A stretch of DNA of 64,000 nucleotides from Roseobacter insulae (GCF_019375555.1 NZ_JAHXDN010000003.1:1-64000); one strand, 5' to 3'; counted from the first letter of the stretch, positions 1 through 9,254 are shown. Made by a program: numbers and translations. The notes: generated from the sequence alone by a model not told the origin.

Positions 1-298
1 CGAATGTGGCCAACCCCCATTGCGAGGGGATCGGCTGGTCTGCGTCCCAGAGAACGCCCTGCGCGGCTGGGCAAAAGGTTGCTGTGTGATCGGGCAAGGC
101 TCGGGACACATCCCGAAAGAAATTCGCCCGTTGCGGCAGGATGTGATCCCCATCGCGGTATGTCAGCCAGTCTTTGTCAGAGGCCGGGCTGTGAACGACT
201 TCTTGCAGGCAGAGGACGTCAGGCACAGATAGTGCGATGTAGGGCACCAGCTGTTCATGCAGTTTGCCACCCCACCCATTCAGGCACATGATTTTCAC
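1..298 (-). CDS. Endonuclease/exonuclease/phosphatase-family protein, N-terminal part (runs off left edge)
   Basis: Reading the minus strand from a GTG at 298 gives about 99 residues open to the window edge. The N-terminus has KIMCLNGWGG and then PDVLCLQEVV; the Asn and Glu in these two motifs are the usual metal ligands that open the EEP (exonuclease III/DNase I-like) fold. An AAGGA ribosome site lies 7 bases before the GTG; an in-frame ATG at 289 is the alternative. The active-site His/Asp part lies outside the window. EEP proteins cleave phosphodiesters in DNA, lipid or other substrates, so the exact activity cannot be told. No stop or frameshift is seen in the part present. Confidence 0.8.
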   Translation of the reverse strand, partial: MKIMCLNGWGGKLHEQLVPYIALSVPDVLCLQEVVHSPASDKDWLTYRDGDHILPQRANFFRDVSRALPDHTATFCPAAQGVLWDADQPIPSQWGLATF

Positions 299-498
299 TG
301 GCCGATCCTTGTTGACTTCGCGGCCGCAAGGTTTGCAGCATTCCGGAACGTCCGCAATGCGGGTTCTGAGCGGGGTCCGGTTGCAGGCTCGCAGGCCGTT
401 TCGAGCTGTGTGCCAATGGTAAAGGCACACAAGAGGTGCAGGGCGGTGCTGACGGGGTAAGGTGGTGGGTAGAGCGACGAATAAGCAAAAGGCCTGTG

Positions 499-1195
499 AT
501 GAACTTTCGGCACCATGAGTACTTTGTCGCTGTCGCAGTAGAGCTGAACTCCACCTGAGCAGCGGAGCGTTTGCATATGGCGCAGCCCCGCTGAGCCAGC
601 AGATCAAACAGATGGAGGACGATCGTGGGACGATCCTGATCGAAAGAGGCAGCAGGCCGATGCGTCTCACCCGTACAGGTGATATCGTGCTGGATCATGC
701 AAAACGCGTTCTCGATCTGAGTGATGCCGCAAAGGCGGATGTCATGCGCATCGGGAGGGGGCAGACGGGTCTTCTGACCGTCGCTTTCGTCGGGTCCGCT
801 CTTTATCCGGTCTTGCCATGGGTGTTGTGGGACTTCCGCCAACAGTCCCCCAAGGTGGACGTTTCCCTGACTGAAACGCTTGCGCCCGACACCGCCGGCG
901 GGCTTCAGGAGCGGAAAATGGATGTGGGCATCGTCCGCCCGGCGTTACTGACTCTGGACGAGTTCGAGCAAAGACCGCTGGTTGCGGAAAAGATGGTTGT
1001 TGCTGTGCCTGAGGGCCACCCGGTTAGGCACGAGACGACCCTTGCATTGGCAAGCGTGCACGGTGCACCGCTCATTCTCTTCCCGATACACCCCAAGCCG
1101 AGCCTGACCGAAGTTATATTGAACGCCTGCGACGCGGTTGGGGCAGAGCCTGATATTGTTCAGAACGTGTTGCACCTTCAAACGGCATTGATCCT
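499..1195 (+). pseudogene. LysR-family transcriptional regulator, broken
   Basis: The ATG at 499 has an AAAGG ribosome site and starts a typical LysR helix-turn-helix (MNFRHHEYFVAVAVELN). The frame is stopped by TGA at 556, where the family normally has Arg (CGA to TGA), and shifts by one base near 588 within the AQPPLSQQI-type motif. From about 591 to 1190 the other frame reads a normal LysR linker helix and effector-binding domain. The C-terminal third is missing: from about 1195 the DNA instead encodes IS3-type OrfA on the opposite strand. At least three lesions mean it cannot make a working regulator. Its former target is unknown; the neighbouring EEP gene is divergent. Confidence 0.8.
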
Positions 1196-1491
1196 TGACC
1201 CCGCTGGTTGCAGCCGCACGGGGCGGTATATCCGTCAAACGCTGCTTCCCAGCTTCGAGGAACTTCCTTCGACCAACTGTAATAAGGGCTCTAAGCAATC
1301 CCCTCTCGGCGGCACAGCGCGGCAATGCCGTCCTCACCTTTGAGGCCGCCCAGCACAATCCTGATCTTCACTTCGGCTGAATGCTGTTTGTGTGTGGCCC
1401 GGCGGATGACTTTGACGACCTTCTCACCGTGGCTCTTGCGCGTTCCGGGTTTCTGTCTCATCTCCCCTCCCGGGTGGTTTCGATGAGCCAC
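1190..1491 (-). pseudogene. IS3-family transposase OrfA fragment
   Basis: Two minus-strand frames join into an OrfA-like sequence. The first (from 1491) reads KVVKVIRRATHK, then KIRIVLGGLKGEDGIAALCR, the helix-turn-helix region of IS3-group OrfA. A frameshift near 1290 moves to the next frame, which reads RRKFLEAGKQRLTDIPPRAA. OrfA proteins bind the element ends and work with OrfB by programmed frameshift. Here OrfA is truncated where it meets the LysR remnant and no OrfB follows on the same strand, so the element is dead. It probably removed the end of the LysR gene. Confidence 0.75.
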
Positions 1492-1527
1492 AAACCCTCT
1501 CTTATCAATTCGACCTAATTGGATCTA

Positions 1528-1880
1528 TAGGCGCTGACGTCAGACTGGCGGGGGAAGCCGATGGCAATACGTATGGACAATGGACGAGAATATGTCAGTG
1601 GCCACCTACAGGATTGGGCTGAGAAGGCCGGGATCAGGCTGATCTACCTCCCGCCAGGCAAGCCGCAACAGAACGCTTATGTCGAGCGATACAATCGAAC
1701 CGCCCGGACAGAATGGCTGGGACGCCACCATTGCAGCAGCATGAAGAGGTACAAGATCACACTGCGCGGTGGCGTTAGACATACAACAACCAAAGACCAA
1801 ACATGGGGATCGGCGGGATGATCCCGATACAGAAACTGAAGGCGGCTCAGACCCTACTGGCGCGCCTCCAAAACAAGGGG
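1528..1880 (+). pseudogene. IS3-family transposase OrfB C-terminal fragment
   Basis: The plus strand reads WRGKPMAIRMDNGREYVSG, then GIRLIYLPPGKPQQNAYVE and RYNRTARTEWL: the last two acidic parts of the DDE integrase core of IS3-type OrfB. After about 1715 the frame breaks, and the remaining C-terminus (TYNNQRPNMGIGGM, IPIQKLKAA) lies in another frame and contains a stop. The N-terminal half is absent. It is head-to-head with the OrfA fragment, so the two are either different elements or an inverted rearrangement. Confidence 0.75.
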
Positions 1881-2651
1881 TTACCCGTACGGCGTGCTCC
1901 ACCATCCTGCGCATGGATGATTTCCCCGTTGCAGATGACCGGCCCGCCGATCGCTGCTTTGTCAAACCAAACATCGTCATGCCGACAGGCCGCTGGGGCA
2001 TTGGTCGGGCGCCAGAAAAGTCATCAAACCGGGGCGTCACGATCCGCCAACCTTTGAAAAAATTCACTCGATTTCACAAGTAATGCTGCAGTTCTTTCGG
2101 TCTCGTGTGTGATTATCAAGACCTTTGAGGGTGACCGCCAGATCGCCGAAATCTACACCCGTATTGTTCCCATCAACGGTTTCAAGGCACTCGGTAGAGC
2201 GGAGATCGTCTGCGTCGCCCAGATACCGTATGGAAAGGGACAGTCAGGCCTCAGCGGGGGGGATTCTGCAACAACACCCCAATGGAGACAAAACGCTCCT
2301 GCTCTGAGCCCTGAAAAGCTGCTATTGATCAAAGGTGCGCGTCACGACCGTTGACAGCGACAGGCAAGTGCGTCTGCAGCGAAAATCCGGCCTGACGGAC
2401 CGCACTGCAGCCATGCAACCCCGCAATGACGGGCAGGAATGAACCGTCCTCGTCCGAGTAGGTATGTCGTGCAGTCAGGTGCTGCATTCCTCCGAGTTCG
2501 GGTGAGCCTGAAGCGGCAAAGTTGGTCGGCTGGAGTTGTGGATGCCAATTACAGGTGTTTTTCATTTGTCGCTTCATCATAGATAGTCACGCGGAAGCGG
2601 GTCGCTTTTCCGGCGAGCGCGGTAGAAGATCACATTGGCAGGAGGCACAGA
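1881..2651. other. About 770 bases with no recognisable gene
   Basis: The open frames here are short (80-100 codons), lack good ribosome sites and do not resemble families I recognise. With transposase and LysR debris on its left, the stretch is probably decayed DNA plus the promoter region of the aldehyde dehydrogenase that starts at 2652. No hairpin, tRNA or repeat stood out. Confidence 0.4.
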
Positions 2652-4076
2652 ATGAACAATTTGAAAAAGCTTTACATTGATGGGGTATGGATCGACCCGG
2701 TCGAGCATTCCGACTTTGACGTAATTCACCCTGGCACTGAAGAGGCCATCGCCACGATTGCCCTTGGTTCGTCCGCGGATGTCGACAAGGCCGTAGTGGC
2801 GGCGACCGAGGCGTTCAAGACCTGGCAGTTCAGCACTGTCGACGAACGCGTGGCGCTGCTCGAGCGGATCATTGCTGCCTATGAAAAGCGCGCCGAAGAG
2901 TTTGTCAGGATCATGTCGCACGAAATGGGCACGACGCTTTCCTTCTCGCGCGAGGTGCAGATGCCGGTCGGAACCGGACATCTGGAGGCCGCCATTGAAG
3001 CGCTCAGGGCGCATCGGTTCGAGCGGCCCTCGCTGCGGGGCGGCTCGACGCTCGTCGATGAGCCGGTTGGTGTGGTCGGGATGATCACGCCATGGAATTG
3101 GCCGGTGAACCAGATCATGATCAAAGTTGCGCCCGCTTTGGCAGCCGGTTGCACCATCGTTTTAAAACCAAGCGAGTACTCGCCTCTTTCCGCGATCATG
3201 CTCGCCGAAGTGATTGACGAGGCGGGGTGCCCGCCCGGCGTTTTCAACATAATCAATGGCGATGGACCTGGGGTTGGCGCAGCGATCTCGGCGCATCCGG
3301 GCATTCATATGGTCTCCTTCACAGGATCGACCCGCGCCGGGAAGCTGGTCACGAAAGCGGCGGCGGACACGATAAAACGAGTGACACTGGAACTTGGCGG
3401 GAAATCACCCAACCTGATTTTCGCGGATGCGGATCTTGACGCCGCGGCACAGGTCTCGGTCGATGCCTGCTTTATCAATAATGGGCAATCCTGCGACGCC
3501 GGCTCCCGTCTTCTTGTGGAACGCACGGTCTACGACGAGGTGGTTGAGCGCGTTGCGACGATTGTTGAGAACACAAAAGTCGGCGACCCGATGAAAGAAG
3601 GGGACCATATTGGCCCGGTCGTCAACCAGCAGCAGTTCGATCACATCCAGCGGCTTATTCAGATTGGCATCGACGACGGTGCGCGATTGGCCGCCGGGGG
3701 GCTTGGGCGCCCGTCGGGATTCAACAAAGGTTACTTCATCCGGCCAACGCTGTTTGCCGATGTCACAAACGACATGAACATTGCCCGGCAGGAAGTCTTT
3801 GGACCGGTGCTGGCCATCTTGCCCTTTGATACCGAAGGCGAAGCCATCGAGATCGCCAATGATACGCCATATGGCTTGGCGGCGTATATTCAATCGACGG
3901 ATCCGGACCGGATACATCGCGTGAGCCGCAGGTTGAGGGCAGGGGTCATCAGCGTGAACGGCAATGTCGGAGACTACGATGTTCCGTTCGGCGGCTACAA
4001 GGAATCCGGAAATGGGCGTGAAGCTGGACCGATGGGCTTCCACGAGTATCTGGAGACGAAAGCAATAACTATGTGA
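2652..4076 (+). CDS. NAD(P)-dependent aldehyde dehydrogenase family protein
   Basis: A 474-residue, full-length member of the ALDH superfamily, which oxidises aldehydes to acids with NAD(P). The fold motifs are in order: TPWNWP (Asn149), GSTRAGK cofactor loop (about 225-231), VTLELGGKSP with general-base Glu247, and NNGQSCDAGSR with catalytic Cys281. The ATG has a near-ideal AGGAGG site (GGCAGGAGGCACAG). It is cytosolic, with no signal peptide. The end overlaps the convergent TetR gene by 8 bases. With a PotDBCA-like importer beyond the TetR gene, an amine-derived aldehyde is a plausible substrate, but that is inference from position. Confidence 0.9.
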   Translation: MNNLKKLYIDGVWIDPVEHSDFDVIHPGTEEAIATIALGSSADVDKAVVAATEAFKTWQFSTVDERVALLERIIAAYEKRAEEFVRIMSHEMGTTLSFSREVQMPVGTGHLEAAIEALRAHRFERPSLRGGSTLVDEPVGVVGMITPWNWPVNQIMIKVAPALAAGCTIVLKPSEYSPLSAIMLAEVIDEAGCPPGVFNIINGDGPGVGAAISAHPGIHMVSFTGSTRAGKLVTKAAADTIKRVTLELGGKSPNLIFADADLDAAAQVSVDACFINNGQSCDAGSRLLVERTVYDEVVERVATIVENTKVGDPMKEGDHIGPVVNQQQFDHIQRLIQIGIDDGARLAAGGLGRPSGFNKGYFIRPTLFADVTNDMNIARQEVFGPVLAILPFDTEGEAIEIANDTPYGLAAYIQSTDPDRIHRVSRRLRAGVISVNGNVGDYDVPFGGYKESGNGREAGPMGFHEYLETKAITM

Positions 4077-4689
4077 GCTTGGGCAGCAGTTGAGCGATGG
4101 GGGTGGTCAGGGCGGTCACGTTGGCGCGCAAGTTGTCCAAGGTCATGCTGTCGTCCGTCACGAAATCGATGAATGACTGATTGAGGTTGTTGAAAACAAC
4201 GCGCCCCAAGGCCGGCGCATCAAGTTCCGGTGCCAGCTTTCCCTGCTGCTGGAAGCGGCACAAGAGGTCGCCAACCTGTTTGGCCAGTTTCGTATCGAGC
4301 GTCGCATAGCGACGTCCATTCGGGGTGTCCGGTGCCTCAATCGAAAGAGCCATCGCCCGGCGCCACATCTCTTTTGTCAGGTAATTCAGGGAGTGGTCAT
4401 AGTAGCAGAAGGTCAAGGCCAGGAGCGCTTCACCGGGGTCGGTGGGCGGATTATCGACCAAGGCTTGTCCCTCTGCCAGGACCTCTTCAACCTCCATCGT
4501 GACAATCGCAATGAGGATGTCACCCTTCGTTCCGTAGTAGTTGTACACTGTGCCGACCGAGACCTCTGCCGCCTCGGCGAGGTCTTCGATGCGGACGCGC
4601 TTGTATCCGTTTGCCCGGAATTTGTGCACTGCCGCGGACAGAATGCGTTTTTCGCGGTCAGCTTTCTGTCGTTCGCGAAGCGTGCCCAT
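4069..4689 (-). CDS. TetR-family transcriptional regulator
   Basis: A 206-residue TetR-type repressor. The N-terminal DNA-binding domain has its helix-turn-helix at about 33-52 (RIEDLAEAAEVSVGTVYNYY), followed by KGDIL as in the family; the rest is an alpha-helical ligand domain. I chose the ATG at 4689 because it has GAAAGG 6 bases upstream; an upstream TTG at 4716 is less likely. The gene is divergent from the PotDBCA-like operon at 4801 and convergent with the ALDH gene. The shared 111-base upstream region holds a semi-palindrome that could be its operator. Confidence 0.88.
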   Translation of the reverse strand: MGTLRERQKADREKRILSAAVHKFRANGYKRVRIEDLAEAAEVSVGTVYNYYGTKGDILIAIVTMEVEEVLAEGQALVDNPPTDPGEALLALTFCYYDHSLNYLTKEMWRRAMALSIEAPDTPNGRRYATLDTKLAKQVGDLLCRFQQQGKLAPELDAPALGRVVFNNLNQSFIDFVTDDSMTLDNLRANVTALTTPIAQLLPKLT

Positions 4690-4723
4690 GGTTGCCTTTC
4701 GGAAAGTTGAACCCAATCTAAAT

Positions 4724-4739
4724 TTATAGTTGACTACAA
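4724..4739. promoter_or_regulatory. Candidate TetR operator between the divergent TetR gene and importer operon
   Basis: TTATAGTTGACTACAA is an imperfect palindrome: arms TTxTAGT and ACTAxAA match at 6 of 8 pairs. It contains a TTGACT hexamer (4730-4735) that could serve as a -35 for the rightward operon. A wider inverted repeat, AAAGTTGAA (4703-4711) and TTCAACTTT (4752-4760), brackets it. Position and symmetry fit self-regulation plus control of the importer; binding is not shown. Confidence 0.45.
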
Positions 4740-4800
4740 AAAAAGAATGTATTCAACTTTTTCCGTCAGCCGCACTCGGTGAAAGGCGGGATGATACAAC

Positions 4801-5868
4801 ATGGGAGCAAGGAAGATGACAAAACGGACTGTTGCCCTTTTGGGCGGAACCGCGATGTGGCTGGCGGGCACCGCAGCAACCGCGCAGGAACTCAACGCCC
4901 TTGTGTGGTGCGACCACACCGATGACGCGCTCATCAAACCCTTCGAAGAAAAATTCGGTGTCACCGTCAATGTCCGCGAATATGAAGGCACCGGTGCGGC
5001 CCTGGCGCTGCTGGAGCAATCGCGTCCGGGCGACTGGGACGTTCTGGTTATCGATGGCATCGACGTGTTTCGTGCGGTCGAGTCTGGTTTGCTCGCGCCG
5101 CTGCCGGAAGAGGAGCTGCCGATTTCAGACTTCTTCCCCGAGATTGTCATGGCCGAAAACAACACGCTTGATGGCGTGACCTACGCGGTGACGGAGAAAT
5201 TCGGCTACAATACGATCTCGTACAACTCTGAAAAGGTGGATCCTGCTGACATGCAGGACTTGTCCACGGTCTGGTCCGACAAATACGCGGGCCGTATTTC
5301 GATCTATGATTACTATCTTCCGGTGATGGGTCTTGCCGCAATCGCCGAAGGTGTCGCGACCGCGGACATCGACGCAGACGCGCTCGATACCATTGGCCCG
5401 ATCCTGTCTCAGATGCGCGCAAGCGCGGCATCGGTCGCTGGTGTTGTGGCTGCGCAGACAGCCCTCGCGACAGGAGAGGTTGATATCGTGGTTGGTGGCG
5501 GCGAATGGCTGACGGCCGTCCTTGCCGAGGAACAGCCCGAGTTGACATGGACCATTCCAGATCAGGGGGCCGTGCGCTGGACGCAGTCTATTGGCGTACT
5601 TGCCGACAGTGAACAGCCCGACCTCGCGTTGGAGTTCGTCAAGTACATCGTCAGCCCTGAAGGTCAGGCACGCCTCGCAACCTCGGCCTGTTTCTGGGGC
5701 ATGTCCGCGAATTCGGCGGCAGGCGACATCCTGACCGACGACCAGCGCGCGGTGCTGCGTTGGGATGAGCAAGCAGACTACCTGGCCCGCACACAGCTCT
5801 ACCCTGCGCCTGATGCGGACCTTGATGCAGAGATGCAGGATCTCTGGCTCGACACGCTTTCCCAGTGA
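4801..5868 (+). CDS. ABC transporter periplasmic binding protein, spermidine/putrescine (PotD) type
   Basis: A 355-residue solute-binding protein. It starts with a basic N-region and hydrophobic stretch ending TAATAQE, a type I signal peptide cleaved near residue 28. The mature part has the PotD/PotF-like pattern: LVWCDHTDDAL, IKPFEEKFGVTV, WDVLVIDG and FVKYIVSPEGQARLA near the end. An internal ATG at 4816 after AAGGAAG is an alternative start. It is the first gene of a five-gene operon and overlaps the permease by GTGA. Ligand is probably a polyamine or other small cationic or carboxylated compound; the family alone does not settle it. Confidence 0.85.
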   Translation: MGARKMTKRTVALLGGTAMWLAGTAATAQELNALVWCDHTDDALIKPFEEKFGVTVNVREYEGTGAALALLEQSRPGDWDVLVIDGIDVFRAVESGLLAPLPEEELPISDFFPEIVMAENNTLDGVTYAVTEKFGYNTISYNSEKVDPADMQDLSTVWSDKYAGRISIYDYYLPVMGLAAIAEGVATADIDADALDTIGPILSQMRASAASVAGVVAAQTALATGEVDIVVGGGEWLTAVLAEEQPELTWTIPDQGAVRWTQSIGVLADSEQPDLALEFVKYIVSPEGQARLATSACFWGMSANSAAGDILTDDQRAVLRWDEQADYLARTQLYPAPDADLDAEMQDLWLDTLSQ

Positions 5869-6716
5869 GCGCGGCAACGGGCAGAAGACGAGGCTGGGGA
5901 TTTGTCGCCCCGGCCTTGATTTGGACGCTCGCATTTTTCATTGTGCCCTTCCTTGTGATGGGCGCGATGAGTTTTGCCACGCTGGAGGGGCGCAGCCTTA
6001 TCTGGGGATTGCACCTCGACAATTACGTCGAAGTGGTCACCCGCGCGTACTTGTGGCGGGCGATTTTGGTGTCGCTGGAAATCACTTTGACGGTCACGGT
6101 TGTGTCCGTGATCCTGGCCTACCCGCTGGCAGCGATCATTGCATTCAGGGTGCCGCCGCAATGGCAGCGCCTGGTGCTTCTTCTGGCAATCCTGCCCTTC
6201 TGGACATCCTATGTCGTGCGGTCCTACGCGTGGCTGCTGGTCTTGGCGCGCGAGGGGCTGGTGAACCAGACCCTGATGAACATCGGCCTGATCGCCGAAC
6301 CGATTACGCTGGCCAACACACGCTTCGCAACGGTCACCGGCTTTGTGCATTTCTTTGTCATGCTCCTGACCCTGACGATCTATGCAAACCTCGTGCAGCT
6401 GTCGCCGAATTACAGACGCGCCGCCATGGATCTGGGGGCCAATGCGTTCCAGACGTTCCGGCATGTCATCTTGCCTCTGACCTTGCCTGGCATAGCCACC
6501 GGCGCGTTCCTGACCTTCGTACTCTGCATCGGGGATTACGTCACGCCGCAAGTCCTGGGGGGCAATAACGAACTGACGATGCCGCAGGTCATTATGGTTC
6601 AGCTGGGACGCAGAGCCGACTTCCCGCTGGCTTCGGCGTTGGCGATTGTCATGATGGCAATTGTCACGCTGGCCTATCTCGCCAGCGCCCGCTGGCTTCG
6701 ACTGGATCGGGTGTAA
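5865..6716 (+). CDS. ABC transporter permease, PotB type
   Basis: A 283-residue inner-membrane permease with about six hydrophobic segments. The cytoplasmic EAA-type loop reads RRAAMDLGANAFQTFRHVIL, the coupling helix that contacts the ATPase. The GTG start overlaps the TGA of the binding-protein gene, indicating translational coupling. It pairs with the next gene to form the channel of the importer. Confidence 0.9.
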   Translation: MSAATGRRRGWGFVAPALIWTLAFFIVPFLVMGAMSFATLEGRSLIWGLHLDNYVEVVTRAYLWRAILVSLEITLTVTVVSVILAYPLAAIIAFRVPPQWQRLVLLLAILPFWTSYVVRSYAWLLVLAREGLVNQTLMNIGLIAEPITLANTRFATVTGFVHFFVMLLTLTIYANLVQLSPNYRRAAMDLGANAFQTFRHVILPLTLPGIATGAFLTFVLCIGDYVTPQVLGGNNELTMPQVIMVQLGRRADFPLASALAIVMMAIVTLAYLASARWLRLDRV

Positions 6717-6718
6717 CG

Positions 6719-7489
6719 ATGCGTACGGCAGCATGGCTCTACCTGATTTTGGCCTTCGGGTTCATATATCTGCCGGTCGGCGCGCTGGTGCTGTTTTCGT
6801 TCCAGGATGGCACGCTTCCGGTCCCGCCGTTCAACGGACCTTCGCTAAAATGGTATGCCGAAGTGCTGTCCGACGGCGATGTCACCGACGCGCTGTTGCA
6901 TTCATTGCTTGTCGCAACGGGGTCATCCGCAGTGGCCGTTCTTCTTGGCTTTCTGGCAGCCTATGGGCTGGCGCGACACGTGCTCCCTGGCTCTGCAGTC
7001 ATGCGGGTGATGCTGATCGCGCCCTTGACCGTCAGTTACCTGATCGTCGGCCTTGGCCTGTTGATTGTCCTCAACCGCATTGGCGTTGGTCTGTCACTGA
7101 TGACAGCCGGGATCGGGCATGTGGTGATCAACCTGCCTCTGGCCTTTGCGATCATCTACGCATCGATGGGTGCACAACACGAAAACGCGGAGCGCGCTGC
7201 GCGGGACCTTGGCGCCAGCGAGGCCAAGGTCGTGATTCTGGTGACCGCACCGATGCTGGCCCCGGCCATCGCAGCGGCGTTCTTTCTCTCGGTAACCCTG
7301 TCCTGGGACGAATTCATCATTGCGTTCCTGCTGACCCGGTTCGACATCACCCTTCCGGTCGAAATCTGGTCGATGCTGCGCTCAGGCCTGTCGCCCAGGC
7401 TCAACGCCATTGGCAGCGTCGTGTTCCTCATCTCGGTGACGGCGGTGCTGCTTCTTGAATTCACTGTGTTGCGGAGGCGCAGGTCATGA
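6719..7489 (+). CDS. ABC transporter permease, PotC type
   Basis: A 256-residue polytopic permease with an EAA-type loop (ENAERAARDLGASEAKVVIL) followed by APMLAPAIAAAFFLS and LSWDEFIIAFLL, the usual PotC-family C-terminal pattern. It starts two bases after the PotB-type gene and its end overlaps the ATPase gene by ATGA. It is the second half of the membrane channel. Confidence 0.9.
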   Translation: MRTAAWLYLILAFGFIYLPVGALVLFSFQDGTLPVPPFNGPSLKWYAEVLSDGDVTDALLHSLLVATGSSAVAVLLGFLAAYGLARHVLPGSAVMRVMLIAPLTVSYLIVGLGLLIVLNRIGVGLSLMTAGIGHVVINLPLAFAIIYASMGAQHENAERAARDLGASEAKVVILVTAPMLAPAIAAAFFLSVTLSWDEFIIAFLLTRFDITLPVEIWSMLRSGLSPRLNAIGSVVFLISVTAVLLLEFTVLRRRRS

Positions 7490-8529
7490 CCGCCTCGGTA
7501 CGACTAGACGCTTTGAACCATTGGTTTGCGTCGTTTCACGCCTTGCGTGACATCTCGCTGGAGATTGAAGCCGGGGAATACGTCACGCTGCTTGGGCCAT
7601 CGGGATGTGGGAAGACGACGCTCCTGTCCGTTCTGGGGGGCTTTATCGAACCCACGCAGGGCACCGTACGCATCGGCGACGCAGACATGACGTATGTGCC
7701 CCCTGCCAAACGGCCCACAACGACGATGTTCCAGGATTACGCCCTGTTCCCGCATATGAGCCTTAGGGACAACGTTGCCTTCGGTCTGCGCATGGCGGGT
7801 ATCGCACGCAACGAACGGCATCGTAAAGCGGATGAAAAGCTCGATCTCGTCGGGCTCAAAGCCGATAGCGCGAAGCGGCCGCACGAGCTGTCGGGGGGTC
7901 AGCGGCAGCGTGTGGCATTGGCCCGCGCATTGGCGGTTGAGCCGGAGGTGCTGTTGCTCGACGAGCCTCTGGGCGCTCTCGATCTCAAGCTGCGCCGGGC
8001 CATGCAGGACGAGCTCAAAGACATCCAGCGGCAGGTTGGCACAACCTTCGTGCATGTGACCCACGATCAAGAGGAAGCCATGGCGATCTCGGACAGGATT
8101 GTCGTGATGAATACGGGACGGATCGAAGATGCCGGTCCTCCGTTGCGCATTTATCGGGAACCGGCCTCGCTCTTTGCCGCCGATTTCATGGGAGAGATGA
8201 ACCACATCCCGGCCCGCGTCAGTTCAGATGGGGCGCAGACGCTTTTGGCGACGGTTCCAGCTGCCAACCTGCCGAGTGGTGAAGCAACCCTGTGCATCCG
8301 TCCTGAAGCTTTGCGGCAGGACGGCAGCGGCATCGCTTTGGGCGAGGCAACAGTGCGTGATGCGACCTTCTTCGGCACGCACACCCGCGCTCATGTCATC
8401 CCTGTGGCAGCGCCCGACATGGTGTTGGTCGCACATCTCCCGCCGACGCGCCTTCCCGAAACAGGGGCGGTGATCCAGCTGTCCGTCCTGCCAGATGACA
8501 TCCGGATGTTCACAAAGGAAACCGCATGA
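7486..8529 (+). CDS. ABC transporter ATP-binding protein, PotA type
   Basis: A 347-residue ATPase. Walker A is GPSGCGKTT (37-45), the Q-loop is in FQDYALFPHM, the signature is LSGGQ (135-139), Walker B is VLLLDE (155-160) and the H-loop is in HVTHDQEEA. The last about 110 residues form a TOBE-type regulatory domain, as in PotA/UgpC/MalK. It sits at the cytoplasmic face and powers the importer encoded just upstream; ATGA overlaps on both sides show tight coupling. Confidence 0.92.
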   Translation: MTASVRLDALNHWFASFHALRDISLEIEAGEYVTLLGPSGCGKTTLLSVLGGFIEPTQGTVRIGDADMTYVPPAKRPTTTMFQDYALFPHMSLRDNVAFGLRMAGIARNERHRKADEKLDLVGLKADSAKRPHELSGGQRQRVALARALAVEPEVLLLDEPLGALDLKLRRAMQDELKDIQRQVGTTFVHVTHDQEEAMAISDRIVVMNTGRIEDAGPPLRIYREPASLFAADFMGEMNHIPARVSSDGAQTLLATVPAANLPSGEATLCIRPEALRQDGSGIALGEATVRDATFFGTHTRAHVIPVAAPDMVLVAHLPPTRLPETGAVIQLSVLPDDIRMFTKETA

Positions 8530-9254
8530 AACGCGCCGCGCCAGAGGATTGGTATCGCATCCAACGGATGGGTGATGACGTCACCTTGATCGACGAACCC
8601 CATATCCAGCCCTTCTATCGCTGCAATATCTGGCACGTGCGCGGCAGAGACCGTGACATGCTGGTTGATAGCGGGATGGGTGTCGTGTCCTTGCGCGAAT
8701 GGGTCCCCCTTGTGACAGAACGCGCGCTGACAGCCGTCGCCAGCCACACGCATTTCGATCATATCGGCTGCCACCACGAATTCGAGGACCGCGCCGTGCA
8801 TCATGCGGAAGCCGACATCCTCGCGGACCCAACCCGCGCCTCGACTCTCGCCGATCCTTATGTGACCGACGAGATTTTCGACAGGTTGCCCCCCGCCCCG
8901 TATGTTTCGGCAGATTACTCCGTGAGAGGCGCAAAAGCCGCACGTCTTCTTGAGGATTCTGATGTGATTGACCTCGGCGACCGTCATTTCGAGGTCATCC
9001 ATACGCCCGGTCATTCCCCGGGAGGCATTGCCCTTTGGGAAGCAGCGACCGGCATCCTCTTCTCCGGCGACATCGTTTACGATGGCCCATTGATCGAAGA
9101 CACCTACCATTCAAACCCGCATGACTATCACGCCTCAATGGTGCGGCTATACGATCTCCCCGTGCGCGTCGTCCACGGCGGACATTTCGGCAGCTACGGC
9201 ACCGATCGGCACAGGACCATTATTCGCGACTGGCTGGCCTCAAAGGAGCGGTAG
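8526..9254 (+). CDS. Metallo-beta-lactamase-fold hydrolase
   Basis: A 242-residue cytosolic protein with the MBL zinc motif HTHFDHIG (about 76-83), a further ligand region HTPGHSPGG (about 158-166), and LFSGDIVYDG with the bridging Asp. The metal ligands are intact. It is the last gene of the PotDBCA-like operon (ATGA overlap with the ATPase), so it probably hydrolyses the imported compound or a product of it, for example a thioester, lactone or amide. The MBL family is too broad to name the substrate. Confidence 0.85.
   Translation: MKRAAPEDWYRIQRMGDDVTLIDEPHIQPFYRCNIWHVRGRDRDMLVDSGMGVVSLREWVPLVTERALTAVASHTHFDHIGCHHEFEDRAVHHAEADILADPTRASTLADPYVTDEIFDRLPPAPYVSADYSVRGAKAARLLEDSDVIDLGDRHFEVIHTPGHSPGGIALWEAATGILFSGDIVYDGPLIEDTYHSNPHDYHASMVRLYDLPVRVVHGGHFGSYGTDRHRTIIRDWLASKER

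Noticed and set aside
612..1343. A 243-codon open frame as an intact LysR-type gene
   Set aside because: It lacks the helix-turn-helix, which is in another frame with a stop, and its end is antisense to transposase sequence.
1769..2083. Plus-strand frame of 104 codons after the IS3 OrfB fragment
   Set aside because: Its first part is OrfB in the wrong frame and the rest has no ribosome site or recognisable motif.
3405..4043. Minus-strand open frame of 212 codons inside the aldehyde dehydrogenase gene
   Set aside because: It is a shadow of a strongly supported ALDH gene and has no family resemblance.
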